From the NCBI GenBank assembly GCA_949285935.1, contig CASEAH010000017.1, positions 1 to 47,648 of the forward strand: 47,648 bases of DNA, in the 5' to 3' direction. Positions within the stretch are counted from its first letter, which is position 1; each line of letters opens with the position of its first letter. Shown here one piece after another: positions 8,127 to 17,037 of the stretch. Source of the DNA: an uncultured Oscillospiraceae bacterium. Its GTDB lineage: Bacteria; Bacillota; Clostridia; Oscillospirales; Ruminococcaceae. The position numbers and the translations under genes are program-made. The notes under the pieces are model-generated. The model saw only the letters and a list, made by a program, of their open reading frames with translations. It searched no databases and was not told where the DNA came from.

Positions 8127-10448
8127 GTGAAGATCGGGAAAAACGCTGTGACCGTGCTGGAAAAGCGGTATTTGATTAAAGACGACCAGGGCAGGCCGGT
8201 GGAAAAAGTGGAGGACATGTTCCGCCGGGTAGCGGATACCATTGCCCAGGCTGACCGGAATTATGATGAAAAAGCGGACGTAAAGAAACTTTCCGACCGG
8301 TTCTATCAGATGATGACCGACCTGGAATTTTTGCCCAACTCTCCCACCCTGATGAATGCTGGACGGGACCTGGGGCAGCTGTCTGCCTGCTTTGTGCTGC
8401 CCATTGATGACAGCATGGAGGATATTTTTGAGACAGTCAAGCAGGCGGCCCTCATCCATAAATCCGGCGGCGGCACAGGCTTTTCCTTCTCCCGGCTGCG
8501 TCAGCAGGGCAGCACCGTCCGCACCACCGGCGGCGTGGCTTCCGGTCCCATCAGCTTTATGCGGGTGTTCAACATGGCCACCGAAGCGGTGAAGCAGGGC
8601 GGCACCCGCCGGGGCGCCAATATGGGCATCCTGCGCATCGACCACCCCGATATTCTTAAATTCATCGACTGCAAAAAAGACAACGCCGATATTACCAACT
8701 TCAATATTTCGGTGGGCATCACCGAGGAATTCATGCAGGCGGTGGAAGCCGGCCGGGATTACGCCCTCATTGATCCCAAAAACAAGCAGACCGTGGGCAA
8801 GCTGAACGCCCGGGAGGTTTTTGACAAGATCGTGGAGGCCGCCTGGCGCAACGGCGAGCCGGGGATCATCTTCCTGGACCGCCTGAACCGGGACAATGTG
8901 GTCCCCTCACAGGGTGAGATCGAAAGCACCAACCCCTGCGGCGAGCAGCCCCTGCTGCCCTACGAGTCCTGCAACCTGGGTTCCATCAACCTGGTAAATA
9001 TGCTTCGGAAAAAGGGCGACCGCTACGAAGTGGATTATGCCAAGCTGGAAGCCACCGTCACCGACGCCGTCCATTTCCTGGACAACGTCATCGACGTCAA
9101 CAAGTATCCCCTGGAGATCATTGCCCACACCACCCGCCAGACCCGGAAAATCGGCCTGGGAGTCATGGGCTATGCCGACATGCTGCTGAAAATGGGCCTG
9201 GGCTACGGTACCCCTGAGGCGGTGGAACTGGCCGAGCAGGTGATGGCCTTCATCACCGAAAAGGGCCGTCATGCTTCTCAGGAGCTGGCCAAGGTCCGGG
9301 GTGCCTTCCCCCTGTTTGGAGAGAGTATCTACAAGGACGGTCCCGCCCTGCGCAATGCCACCATCACCACCATCGCCCCCACCGGTACCCTGTCCATCAT
9401 TGCCGGATGCAGCTCCGGAGTGGAGCCGGTCTTTGCCTATGTTTACATCCGCAACGTGATGGATAACACCGAAATGGTAGAGGCCAATCCCATTCTGGAG
9501 GAAGCGCTGAAGGCCCGGGGGCTGTACAGCGCCGAGCTGATGCGGAAGATTGCCGCCGAAGGCACCCTGGCCCATCTGACGGAGATCCCCGATGACATGA
9601 AGCAGGTCTTCCTCTGCGCCCATGACATCACCCCCATCAGTCACATCAATACCCAGGCCGCCTTCCAGCGGCACACTGACAACGCCGTGTCCAAGACGGT
9701 CAACTTCTCTCACGACGCAACCCAGGATGACGTGCGGGAGGTGTACATGCTGGCTTACAAAGAGGGCTGCAAGGGCGTCACCATTTACCGGGACGGAAGC
9801 CGGGACGGTCAGGTGCTGAATATCGGCTCGGTAAAGCGGGGAGATGCTTCCCAGCAGCCGGAGGCCCAGGCCGCGGCAGTGCAGGCGGCGGCTCTGCAGA
9901 TCCCCCAGGCCCAGCCCGGGACCATTGTCCCCCGTCCCCGCCCGGAGATCACCTACGGTATGACCGAAAAAATGAAGATCGGCTGCGGAAACCTGTATGT
10001 CACCGTCAATTATGATGAGAACGGCATCTGCGAGGTCTTTACCTCTACCGGAAAAGCGGGTGGATGCCCCTCCCAGAGCGAGGCAACGGCCCGGTTGGTA
10101 TCCATTGCCCTGCGCTCGGGCATCAGCACCCAGGAGATTCTGGACCAGCTGAAGGGCATCCGCTGCCCCTCCACCATCCGCCAGCCGGGGATGAAGTGCA
10201 CCTCCTGCCCCGATGCCATTGCCAAGGTGGTGCGGAAGGTAGATACTTATATCAAGGAGGCCGGCAAGAACCGGGCGGCTGATGACCATACCCTGCGGCC
10301 CCTCAGTGTCGGTCTCGGAGGCAAAGCAGCGGAGGAATCCCCCGCCGCAGTCAAGCACGCCAAATTCTGCCCTGAGTGCGGCAGCGCCCTGGAGCATGAG
10401 GGCGGCTGCGTATCCTGCCGCAGCTGCGGTTACTCCAAGTGCGGCTGA
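8127..10448 (+). CDS. nrdJ: Vitamin B12-dependent (class II) ribonucleotide reductase
   Basis: A 773-residue adenosylcobalamin-dependent reductase making deoxyribonucleotides without oxygen or an iron partner. Visible features are the LPNSPTLMNAG substrate-site segment, the first redox cysteine in QLSACFVLP, the active-site loop ESTNPCGEQPLLPYESCNLGS with the thiyl cysteine, APTGTLS, and a C-terminal CTSC pair that re-reduces the enzyme. A zinc-ribbon tail (CPECG ... CRSCGYSKCG) ends the protein. I choose the GTG at 8127 because AAAAGGAG lies just before it; an ATG at 8070 lies upstream of that site. It is monocistronic and ends in a strong terminator. Confidence 0.95.
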   Translation: MKIGKNAVTVLEKRYLIKDDQGRPVEKVEDMFRRVADTIAQADRNYDEKADVKKLSDRFYQMMTDLEFLPNSPTLMNAGRDLGQLSACFVLPIDDSMEDIFETVKQAALIHKSGGGTGFSFSRLRQQGSTVRTTGGVASGPISFMRVFNMATEAVKQGGTRRGANMGILRIDHPDILKFIDCKKDNADITNFNISVGITEEFMQAVEAGRDYALIDPKNKQTVGKLNAREVFDKIVEAAWRNGEPGIIFLDRLNRDNVVPSQGEIESTNPCGEQPLLPYESCNLGSINLVNMLRKKGDRYEVDYAKLEATVTDAVHFLDNVIDVNKYPLEIIAHTTRQTRKIGLGVMGYADMLLKMGLGYGTPEAVELAEQVMAFITEKGRHASQELAKVRGAFPLFGESIYKDGPALRNATITTIAPTGTLSIIAGCSSGVEPVFAYVYIRNVMDNTEMVEANPILEEALKARGLYSAELMRKIAAEGTLAHLTEIPDDMKQVFLCAHDITPISHINTQAAFQRHTDNAVSKTVNFSHDATQDDVREVYMLAYKEGCKGVTIYRDGSRDGQVLNIGSVKRGDASQQPEAQAAAVQAAALQIPQAQPGTIVPRPRPEITYGMTEKMKIGCGNLYVTVNYDENGICEVFTSTGKAGGCPSQSEATARLVSIALRSGISTQEILDQLKGIRCPSTIRQPGMKCTSCPDAIAKVVRKVDTYIKEAGKNRAADDHTLRPLSVGLGGKAAEESPAAVKHAKFCPECGSALEHEGGCVSCRSCGYSKCG

Positions 10449-10487
10449 GAATGCTGGAACTTTTACACACAGCAGGTAATTGAGGCG

Positions 10488-10563
10488 GTTTGCAGCAAAA
10501 GTGCCCTGGAGTACGAGGGAAACTGTAGCGGTTCCTGCCGTGCCTGGGATGCGCGGGTATAAG
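10488..10563 (+). pseudogene. Decayed copy of the nrdJ 3' end
   Basis: Forty bases after nrdJ the sequence again encodes a tail like that of NrdJ. SALEYEGNCSGSCRAWDARV followed by a stop lines up with the true tail SALEHEGGCVSCRSCG. The DNA run GTGCCCTGGAGTACGAGGG is close to GCGCCCTGGAGCATGAGGG at 10385. Most zinc ligands are lost. It looks like an old partial tandem duplication or a remnant of a second tail module. Confidence 0.5.
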
Positions 10564-10614
10564 CAGCACTGCTAAGCGTGTCTAAAAGGTTTATATGTAA
10601 CCAGGAATGTTGAT

Positions 10615-10652
10615 AAAAGCGCCCTGAACCCAAACCGGTTCAGGGCGCTTTT
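10615..10652 (+). terminator. Terminator of nrdJ
   Basis: AAAAGCGCCCTGAACC pairs perfectly with GGTTCAGGGCGCTTTT around a six-base loop. The A-run and T-run make it potentially bidirectional. Confidence 0.9.
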
Positions 10653-11106
10653 GACAGCTTTGGGAAAAAAGACAAAGACGACACACAAGGCAGTGTCCCT
10701 TCCCGATCCGCAGGGAGGTAGGACAGTAATATCTCTTTTGGAGATAGAGTGGCCTTTTGTTGAGATTTAGGGCAAGGGGTGCAGGCTTTCACTCAGAGTG
10801 CATATAAAGAACAGAATAAAGTTGAAAATATAATCGTGGAGTAAACGATTGCAGGTGAAAAGATGAAAAATATCAAATTTGACAAATAACATATTATACA
10901 CTAAAATAAATACATATTACAGTATGTACCAGAGGAGTTGATGCAGTTCGGTAACGCTTGATATTACAAAATCGGTAATATAAGCAGTACGCGGAAAAGT
11001 CAGATAGAACATAATTGAATAAAAAATCAGTTGTTTGCAACATGGTTTTTTGTTATATAAATTATGTTTTATGTCACTTATTCCGCATGTACTTAATTTG
11101 TTTTAA
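10653..11106. other. AT-rich spacer, no gene seen
   Basis: Composition shifts sharply towards A+T from about 10800 on, unlike the flanking genes. No open frame with a ribosome binding site is visible. It belongs with the low-GC methyltransferase that follows and probably entered with it. Confidence 0.5.
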
Positions 11107-11138
11107 GGCTGTGGGAAGATACTCACAGCTTTTTGTTT
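11107..11138 (+). terminator. Hairpin with T-run before the methyltransferase
   Basis: GCTGTG (11108-11113) pairs with CACAGC (11124-11129) and is followed by TTTTTGTTTT. It lies 40 bases before the methyltransferase start. It may be a plain terminator or an attenuator in that gene's leader. Confidence 0.6.
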
Positions 11139-11177
11139 TGCCTCTATAATCTCAAATGGAAAATCGGGAGGATGCTT

Positions 11178-12016
11178 ATGTTTCACACGCTGATGAACAT
11201 GATGAGAAAACCCTTGCTTTACGAAAAAGGTACAGTGGGACTATGGACAGATGAGTATATCTCAAAGAACATGTTGGAAGCCCACTTAAATCCCAATTCA
11301 GATTCGGCAACACGGAGAGTTTCTACTGTACGGGAAATAGTTGAATGGATTGCTTCGATTGCCCCTGCGAGGCAATACCCCCAATTACTGGATTTAGGCT
11401 GTGGACCTGGCATTTATGCAGAAGAATTTTATAGAGTTGGTTATTCAGTATCAGGAATGGATTTTTCACAACGTTCTATTAGTTATGCGAAAAATTCAGC
11501 ATATAAAAAAGTTTGCCTATAACCTATTACTTAAAAAATTATCTTGAGATGGATTTTACCTCTAATTTTGATCTTATTACACTTATTTATTATGATTTTG
11601 GCGTTCTTTCAACAAAAGAAAGAGAAGTGCTTCTGAAAAAGATATATATTGCATTAAAACCGGGTGGACTTCTAATTTTTGATGTACTTACACCACAATA
11701 TTTTTTAAATCAAAGGGAATATAAAAGCTGGGAATACAGGGAAAAGGGGTTTTTCTGCGGTGAGCCGCATTTATGTCTGAAATCATTTTACAGATATGAT
11801 CAGGAAAATACCGTATTAGATCAACACATTATTGTTACAGAACAGAACATCAAAGTCATAAATAATTTTCAACATACTTTTACGAAAAAAGAAATTATAT
11901 GTGCCCTAAAAGCGCAGGGGTTCGGCATCAAAGGTTTTTATGGCAATATGTTGGGAAGGGATTACAGCGATAATGGGAAAGAAATGTGTATGGTTGCACA
12001 AAAAGAAGAGATATAA
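11178..12016 (+). pseudogene. SAM-dependent methyltransferase, frameshifted
   Basis: Class I methyltransferase. Motif I (LLDLGCGPGIYAEEF) and MDFSQRSISYAK are in the first frame, which stops at 11520-11522. From about 11513 the next frame continues with YYLKNYLEMDF, DLITLIYYDFGVLS and the ALKPGGLLIFDVLTP motif to 12016. Adding one base next to the A-run at 11505-11510 would join both parts into 279 residues, a normal family length. The start at 11178 follows GGGAGG by six bases. The gene is much richer in A+T than its neighbours, so recent transfer is likely. The break may be real decay or a homopolymer sequencing error. The methyl acceptor is unknown. Confidence 0.82.
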
Positions 12017-12130
12017 GTCGTACTAAGATTACAGAAAATTATGAGTTTCAAACTTATCAAATTGAAGGGATAGAATTCACCGGTGCAACCCTGTCAATAT
12101 AAAAATGAAGTGGAGCAAGTAGGTTCATAA

Positions 12131-12164
12131 AATAAAAAGACCTCCGGAACAATACCGAAGGTCT
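12131..12164 (-). terminator. Minus-strand terminator-like hairpin
   Basis: On the minus strand AGACCTTCGG pairs with CCGGAGGTCT and is followed by TTTTTATTTT. It lies 94 bases beyond the terminator of the tRNA genes, so it may be a backup terminator or the end of an unrecognised short transcript. Confidence 0.65.
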
Positions 12165-12257
12165 GAGGGAAGAAAACTCCCTGGAAGCCGTTTGGGTATG
12201 GGGACACATCAAAAAATATTCAAAAGAAGCGCATCGTATGGGCGGGCGCCTGCATTT

Positions 12258-12299
12258 GCAAAAAAGAAAAGTCTGAATGCAGTAACATTCAGACTTTTC
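12258..12299 (-). terminator. Terminator of the tRNA operon
   Basis: Directly after tRNA-Tyr on the minus strand AAAAGTCTGAATG pairs with CATTCAGACTTTT, followed by CTTTTTTGC. Confidence 0.88.
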
Positions 12300-12385
12300 T
12301 GGTGGGAGCGGATGGATTCGAACCATCGTAGCTGAAAAGCAACAGATTTACAGTCTGCCCCCTTTGGCCGCTCGGGAACACTCCC
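12300..12385 (-). tRNA. tRNA-Tyr (anticodon GTA)
   Basis: An 86-base tRNA including an encoded CCA. The acceptor stem GGGAGTG/CGCTCCC is complete, the anticodon loop is CTGTAAA, a long variable arm is present as in bacterial tRNA-Tyr, and the T loop reads GGTTCGAATCC. Second gene of a two-tRNA transcript. Confidence 0.96.
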
Positions 12386-12426
12386 ATATCAACTTGTCCG
12401 CGGTACTGTTCTGCTGTCGCTGGAGA

Positions 12427-12502
12427 TGGAGCTGGTGGACGGATTCGAACCCCCGACCTGCTGATTACAAATCAGCTGCTCTACCGGCTGAGCTACACCA
12501 GC
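12427..12502 (-). tRNA. tRNA-Thr (anticodon TGT)
   Basis: A 76-base tRNA with acceptor GCTGGTG/CACCAGC, D arm AGCTCAGCCGGTAGAGC, anticodon loop TTTGTAA, T loop GGGTTCGAATCC and an encoded CCA. First gene of the pair, 41 bases before tRNA-Tyr. Confidence 0.96.
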
Positions 12503-12521
12503 ACAACAATACTGCCTGAAT

Positions 12522-12550
12522 AATATACCACGTCCCGGAGAAAATGTCAA
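12522..12550 (-). promoter_or_regulatory. Promoter of the tRNA pair
   Basis: On the minus strand a perfect TTGACA (12550-12545) and TATATT (12527-12522) are 17 bases apart. Transcription would start some 13 bases before tRNA-Thr. Confidence 0.88.
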
Positions 12551-12766
12551 CACCCCGGACGGAAAAGTTTTTTCCAAAAGAAAAAAATTTTGACTGCCCG
12601 GCCCCAGGGTATTTTGCTGGTGAAATGCATGCCAGACCCGATTCTCCTGCATAAGGAAAAGAAAATCGTCAGACTCAATGGGAATTTACGGGAAAGGCCC
12701 CAAAAAAGCCGTCAAAAGTATGAAAAAATCATGAACGCACTGTGACATATTGATGCAATTCTCCGC

Positions 12767-12795
12767 TTGCGCCTCCTGCAGGCCCTGGCTATAAT
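12767..12795 (+). promoter_or_regulatory. Promoter of the purine permease gene
   Basis: TTGCGC (12767-12772) and TATAAT (12790-12795) are separated by 17 bases, about 135 bases before the start codon. I see no purine riboswitch core in the leader. Confidence 0.65.
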
Positions 12796-12930
12796 AAGTA
12801 AGGAAAACGTCAAAAAACGTCGCGGCGGGCGGCTCAGGATGCTGCGCACTGGCAGACAAAGTTTTCTTCCCCGGGGGAGGCAGGCTCCCGCCGCAGCTGA
12901 TTTCAGAGAACCATAGGAGGACAACAATTC

Positions 12931-14244
12931 ATGGAAAGCCTGTTTAAACTCAAAGAACACGGCACAACTGTCAGAACCGAGGTCATTGCGGGCATCACCA
13001 CATTCTTTGCCATGGCCGACATCATCTTCGTCAATCCCAACTACCTGTCCCAGACCGGCATGGACCAGACGGCTGTTATGGTGGCCACCTGTGTCTCCGC
13101 CGCCATCGGCTGCTTCCTCACCGCTTTCCTGGCCAATGTCCCCTTTGCCCAGGCACCCGGCATGGGACTGAATACCTTCTTCACCTTTACTCTTTGCTTC
13201 ACTATGGGCTATACCTGGCAGCAGGCCCTGACGGTGGTCCTCATTTCCGGCCTCCTTTTCCTGGCCGTGACCATCTCCCCCCTCCGCTCCAAAATCATTG
13301 CTTCCATCCCCAGCTTCCTCAAAAGCGCCATCTCTGCCGGTATCGGCCTCTTTATCGCTTTTGTGGGTCTCTTCAACGCAGGCATCATCCAGGCCTTCGG
13401 CCCTGAGGGCGGCAGCTACACCGATATGGGCCCCATCACCCACGGTGCTCCCCTGCTGGCCATTATCGGTCTGATCATTACCACCATCCTGGTGGTGTAC
13501 AAGGTGAAGGCGGCTATCTTTGTAGGTATCATCGTCACTACCATTATCGCCTTCCCCATGGGCCTTACCGCTCTTCCCGAGACCTTCACCATGGCCCACA
13601 TCGGCAACATTTCCATGACTCTGTTCCAGTTTGACTTCAATATCACCGGCGTGGGCATTATTTCTTTCTGCACCGCTGTGGTCACCTTTGCCATTGTGGA
13701 TATGTTCGACACGGTGGGTACCCTGATCGGTACTGCGGGCAACGCCGGAATGCTGGACAAGGACGGCAACCTCCCTCATGGCGACCGGGCCCTGATCGCT
13801 GACGCTCTTGCCACCTGCGTGGGCGCCTGCCTGGGTACCTCCACCGTCACCACCTATGTGGAATCCTCCACCGGCATCCAGGAGGGCGGCCGTACCGGAC
13901 TTACCGCCGCTGTCACCGGTGTGCTCTTCCTGCTCAGTGTGCTGCTGGCCCCTGTGGCGGGCATCATTCCCGGAGCTGCTACGGCTCCCGCCCTTATCAT
14001 TGTTGGCGTTTATATGCTGGCAGGCGCTGCCAAGATCCAGTGGAACGACTTTGAAGTGGCTCTTCCCGCCTTCCTGACTATCGCCATGATGCCTTTTGCC
14101 TACAGCATCGCCGACGGCATCGGCTTTGGCTTTATCTCCTACACCATTATCAAGGTGGCCCGTGGCAAGGCCAAGGAAGTTCCTCTCCTGATGTATGCCC
14201 TTTCCGCTCTCTTTGCGGTCATGTATATCCTTCTCTTCTGGTAA
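12931..14244 (+). CDS. NCS2/AzgA-type purine permease
   Basis: A 437-residue membrane protein with 12 or more hydrophobic segments. Signatures of the AzgA branch (guanine/hypoxanthine permeases such as PbuG) are GITTFFAMADIIFVNP near residue 24, AQAPGMGLNTFF near residue 73, and the substrate-site stretches DMFDTVGTLIGTAG and CVGACLGTSTVTTYVESS. The strong site ATAGGAGGACAAC precedes the ATG. It is a single gene with its own promoter. Adenine, guanine or hypoxanthine are the likely substrates from family knowledge; which one cannot be read here. Confidence 0.9.
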   Translation: MESLFKLKEHGTTVRTEVIAGITTFFAMADIIFVNPNYLSQTGMDQTAVMVATCVSAAIGCFLTAFLANVPFAQAPGMGLNTFFTFTLCFTMGYTWQQALTVVLISGLLFLAVTISPLRSKIIASIPSFLKSAISAGIGLFIAFVGLFNAGIIQAFGPEGGSYTDMGPITHGAPLLAIIGLIITTILVVYKVKAAIFVGIIVTTIIAFPMGLTALPETFTMAHIGNISMTLFQFDFNITGVGIISFCTAVVTFAIVDMFDTVGTLIGTAGNAGMLDKDGNLPHGDRALIADALATCVGACLGTSTVTTYVESSTGIQEGGRTGLTAAVTGVLFLLSVLLAPVAGIIPGAATAPALIIVGVYMLAGAAKIQWNDFEVALPAFLTIAMMPFAYSIADGIGFGFISYTIIKVARGKAKEVPLLMYALSALFAVMYILLFW

Positions 14245-14310
14245 AGAGAGTATCTTTCTGTTACAATGGCCGCCCGGAAAAACCGGTGATGCGGCTTATG
14301 CAAGCCCTTT

Positions 14311-14336
14311 ATGGGGCCGCCGGCCGGCGGCCCCAT
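14311..14336 (+). terminator. Perfect 26-base palindrome after the permease
   Basis: ATGGGGCCGCCGG is followed by its exact complement. It forms a very stable hairpin 67 bases after the permease stop, but only a mixed T-rich run (TGTTCTTG) follows, so termination is uncertain. Confidence 0.45.
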
Positions 14337-14631
14337 GTTCTTGATCAGGAGCGTCCCGCGCCGGAAGAATGGCGACGAGGCGCTCCTGTTATATTCCCCC
14401 TCTGAGGCAGTGCATTTTCGCCTGTCCGGCTTTTGCAGGCTTGGTCTTATAAAAGAGAAAAGAGCTTTCCGCATTTTGTGGATCACTGCGCCAGGGATTT
14501 GCCCGGGAGGGCGGACATACCGTTGCAGCGGGGAATAAGCTGTAAACGAATATCAGCTGCGACAATATCTATTCCCGCCTTTTGGAATGTGGATTCCCCA
14601 AACCTCAGCCCACAGCCGCCTTTCCAAAGAG

Positions 14632-14669
14632 AAAATGGCTCCCGTTGTAACGGAGAGCCATTTTATTTT
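14632..14669. terminator. Bidirectional terminator-like hairpin
   Basis: AAAATGGCTC and GAGCCATTTT form the outer stem, with CGTT/AACG inside, followed by TATTTTG. It lies between the plus-strand permease and the minus-strand resistance operon and could stop transcripts from either side. Confidence 0.75.
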
Positions 14670-14741
14670 GCATATCCTTTGAAGCAAGGCTCCTGTTTCC
14701 ATTCCCCAGGGGAGAGAAGGAAACTTCCCCTTAAGAGCGGC

Positions 14742-14781
14742 AATATAAAAGCGGCTCCGCGTCGTAAGACGTGGGGCCGCT
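14742..14781 (-). terminator. Terminator of the MATE-CAT operon
   Basis: On the minus strand AGCGGCCCCACGTC pairs with GACGCGGAGCCGCT (two wobbles) around TTAC and is followed by TTTATATT. It lies 41 bases after the acetyltransferase stop. Confidence 0.8.
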
Positions 14782-14822
14782 GCTTGTTGGCTGTTACGCA
14801 GGGGAAAAAGAATGATGACAGC

Positions 14823-15461
14823 TTATGCTTGTCCGGGAAAACGGTCCAGAAGCGCCTGGAGATCTTCCAGAAAACGGCATACATGGAAACCGTCGCAGAC
14901 CGCATGATGGACCTGCACTGCCAGGGGCAGGAGAGTGCGCTCTCCCTCCACGGAAAACCGCCCCATGGTAAAAATGGGGATGAGATAATCAAAATCCTTT
15001 TTGAGATTCAGATTAAAGCCGGTAAAGGAAGCCCAGGGAATCATGGAAACGGGGAAAACATTGGGTGGGGTACCGGGCTTGCCCTCCAAGGCTGGGCAGC
15101 TGCCGTATCGATCCAGATCCTCCCGGTATCGGGCCGCAAAAGCGGGATAATCGGGGGTGTATTCTGTCCACAAATTGGAGAAAGTCTCCCGTTCCGGGTG
15201 AAAGACCGTATAACTGGGATGCATCACGGAAAAAACGCCCGGACGCCCCTGGCTGTCCAGAGCCATGCGGAATTCCCGACGGCTGTTCACCACAGTGGCC
15301 AGGGCGTAAAGCATGGCGGGATAGAGGGATTCCTTTTGCTGCCGCAGCCGGGTTATATCCACCCGGGTGGTCATACTGTAGGTACAGGGCACATGAGAAA
15401 GATAATGCTCATAGTGCTCCCGTCGCTGCCAGCCGTCCAGGCTGATGGGTTCAAATTCCAT
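14823..15461 (-). CDS. Type A chloramphenicol O-acetyltransferase
   Basis: A 212-residue protein of normal CAT length. The catalytic signature HHAVCDGFH is at residues 185-193 (base His186, structural Asp190), and the usual RREHYEHY start and PSYTVFHPE segment are present. The trimeric cytoplasmic enzyme acetylates chloramphenicol with acetyl-CoA. GAGGAGAAA precedes the start. It follows a MATE pump by 45 bases on the same strand, so both are probably one drug-defence operon under the leader at 16910-16996. Some CAT-like proteins act on other substrates, so activity on chloramphenicol is likely but not certain. Confidence 0.9.
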   Translation of the reverse strand: MEFEPISLDGWQRREHYEHYLSHVPCTYSMTTRVDITRLRQQKESLYPAMLYALATVVNSRREFRMALDSQGRPGVFSVMHPSYTVFHPERETFSNLWTEYTPDYPAFAARYREDLDRYGSCPALEGKPGTPPNVFPVSMIPWASFTGFNLNLKKDFDYLIPIFTMGRFSVEGERTLLPLAVQVHHAVCDGFHVCRFLEDLQALLDRFPGQA

Positions 15462-15506
15462 AACAATTTCTCCTCAAGCCGATTTTTTGCCTTACCGGAG
15501 GGGCAT

Positions 15507-16865
15507 TCACCGCACCACGGCCTTCTGCCGCCAACGTCCCCTGAAATATGCCCAGGAAGTGAGGATCAGACCCAAAGTCCAGCCAATGGCGTAGCAGAAG
15601 AACATATTATCCCGGCCGAAAAGCCGATCCATGAGATAGGCGGCAGGAATTCTGGCCAGCCACAGGGAAATGAGGTTGGCCACCATGGGGATCAGCATCT
15701 CTCCGGCTCCCCGCATTACTGCGTTAAGGGTAAACATAATGGCCAGCAGGTAGTAAAAGGGGAGAAGCCGGTGAAGATAGGCCACACCGGCGGCGATGAC
15801 AGCAGGTTCGGAGCTGAACATCCGCATGAGGGTGGCGGACATGGGAAACAGGAAAATACCGGCGGCGGTGCTGACGCCGCAGGAGAGAATCAGTGTGGCA
15901 CGGGTGCCGGTTCGTACCCTGTCCAGGCGGCCGGCTCCGATGTTCTGTCCCACATAGGTGGTGGCGGCGGTGGCAAAGCTCTGGATGGGCATAAAGCCGA
16001 AGGTGTCCAGCTTGTTGGCGCCGTTGAAGCCAGCTATAAAGTCGGAGCCGTAGCTGTTGACCAGGGACTGCATCACCATCACCCCAACGGAAAAAAGGGC
16101 CTGCTGGATGCCGGCGGGGACGCCCAGACGGATCACTTGGAAGAACAGGGATTTATCAAAGCGGAAGCGGCGCAGGCTGATATGGATGACCGGATACTTA
16201 CGGTTGATGTAAAAGATGCCGAACAGCCAGGAGGAGGCCTGGGCAATGATGGTGGCGATGGCCACGCCCGCCACACCCAGACCAAAGGTGATGACAAAGA
16301 CCAGGTCCAGAACAATGTTGATGCCGCAGGCAATGGCCAAAAACAGCAGGGGGGTACGGCTATCCCCCAGGCCCTGGAGAATTCCCGCGTTGACATTGTA
16401 GCCCAGGTTACCGATAATTCCGCCAAAAATGATCAGGATATAGGTCAGGGCCATGTCGTAGGTATCCTCAGGGACGTTCATCATCCGCAGCAGCGGGCCG
16501 GCGATGAGCAGACCCAGGACCGTCAGAGGAATGGCGCCTACGATCAGGGAGGTGTAGACGGTGTCCACAGTGCCCCGGACATGTTCCAGATCCCCGGCGC
16601 CGTAATACTGGGCTACCATGATGGTAGCGCCCAGCCCGAGGCCCATGAAAAGGGAAGAAAGCATAAAGATCATGGGAAATCCGGTGCCCACGGCGGCCAG
16701 AGCGGTTTTGCCCACATAGTTGCCCACCACGACGCTGTCCACCATGTTGTAAAGCTGCTGAAAAATGTTGCCCACCAGCAGAGGCAGGGAAAAGAACAGG
16801 ATCAGCTTGATGGGGCTGCCGGTGGTCATATCCGTCATACCGGGCTGGGTTTTCTTCTCTTCCAT
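15507..16865 (-). CDS. MATE-family multidrug efflux transporter
   Basis: A 452-residue protein with about 12 membrane helices and the MATE two-fold repeat. Signatures include LVGNIFQQLYNMVDSVVVGNYVG near residue 30, GLGLGATIMVAQYYGAGD, NAGILQGLGDSRTPL in the first half, and FNGANKLDTFGFMPIQSFATAATTYVGQN in the second. It exchanges Na+ or H+ for drugs. The ATG at 16865 has GGAGAGG before it. It is first in the operon with the acetyltransferase, behind a leader with a terminator hairpin. Confidence 0.93.
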   Translation of the reverse strand: MEEKKTQPGMTDMTTGSPIKLILFFSLPLLVGNIFQQLYNMVDSVVVGNYVGKTALAAVGTGFPMIFMLSSLFMGLGLGATIMVAQYYGAGDLEHVRGTVDTVYTSLIVGAIPLTVLGLLIAGPLLRMMNVPEDTYDMALTYILIIFGGIIGNLGYNVNAGILQGLGDSRTPLLFLAIACGINIVLDLVFVITFGLGVAGVAIATIIAQASSWLFGIFYINRKYPVIHISLRRFRFDKSLFFQVIRLGVPAGIQQALFSVGVMVMQSLVNSYGSDFIAGFNGANKLDTFGFMPIQSFATAATTYVGQNIGAGRLDRVRTGTRATLILSCGVSTAAGIFLFPMSATLMRMFSSEPAVIAAGVAYLHRLLPFYYLLAIMFTLNAVMRGAGEMLIPMVANLISLWLARIPAAYLMDRLFGRDNMFFCYAIGWTLGLILTSWAYFRGRWRQKAVVR

Positions 16866-16909
16866 GGGACACCTCTCCTTTTCTTTACTCCGGGTCTTTT
16901 ACCGCCGGT

Positions 16910-16945
16910 AAAAAAGCCCCTGGTCAGGATACCTGACCCAAGGCG
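16910..16945 (-). promoter_or_regulatory. Attenuator-like hairpin in the MATE-CAT leader
   Basis: On the minus strand GGTCAGG-TAT-CCTGACC, flanked by further pairing, is followed by TTTTTT. It lies between the promoter and the MATE start (16865). Just downstream GACCC (minus strand, 16896-16892 region) could pair with GGGTC of the hairpin's first arm, giving an alternative fold. Read-through would therefore be needed for expression, which suggests regulation by attenuation. Confidence 0.6.
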
Positions 16946-16967
16946 GCAAGGAAAAAACTGTAACTTC

Positions 16968-16996
16968 ATTCTAACTGATTTGGCTGCGCTTCGCAA
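16968..16996 (-). promoter_or_regulatory. Promoter of the MATE-CAT operon
   Basis: On the minus strand TTGCGA (16996-16991) and TAGAAT (16973-16968) are 17 bases apart. The start point near 16961 gives a leader of about 95 bases. Confidence 0.7.
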
Positions 16997-17037
16997 GAGG
17001 GGACGGCGTCCGCAGGACCCGCAGCAGGGGGAGTGCC

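Noticed and set aside
12701-12930. A purine riboswitch before the NCS2 permease
   Set aside because: The leader lacks the conserved purine-aptamer loops; only a promoter and ribosome binding site are visible.
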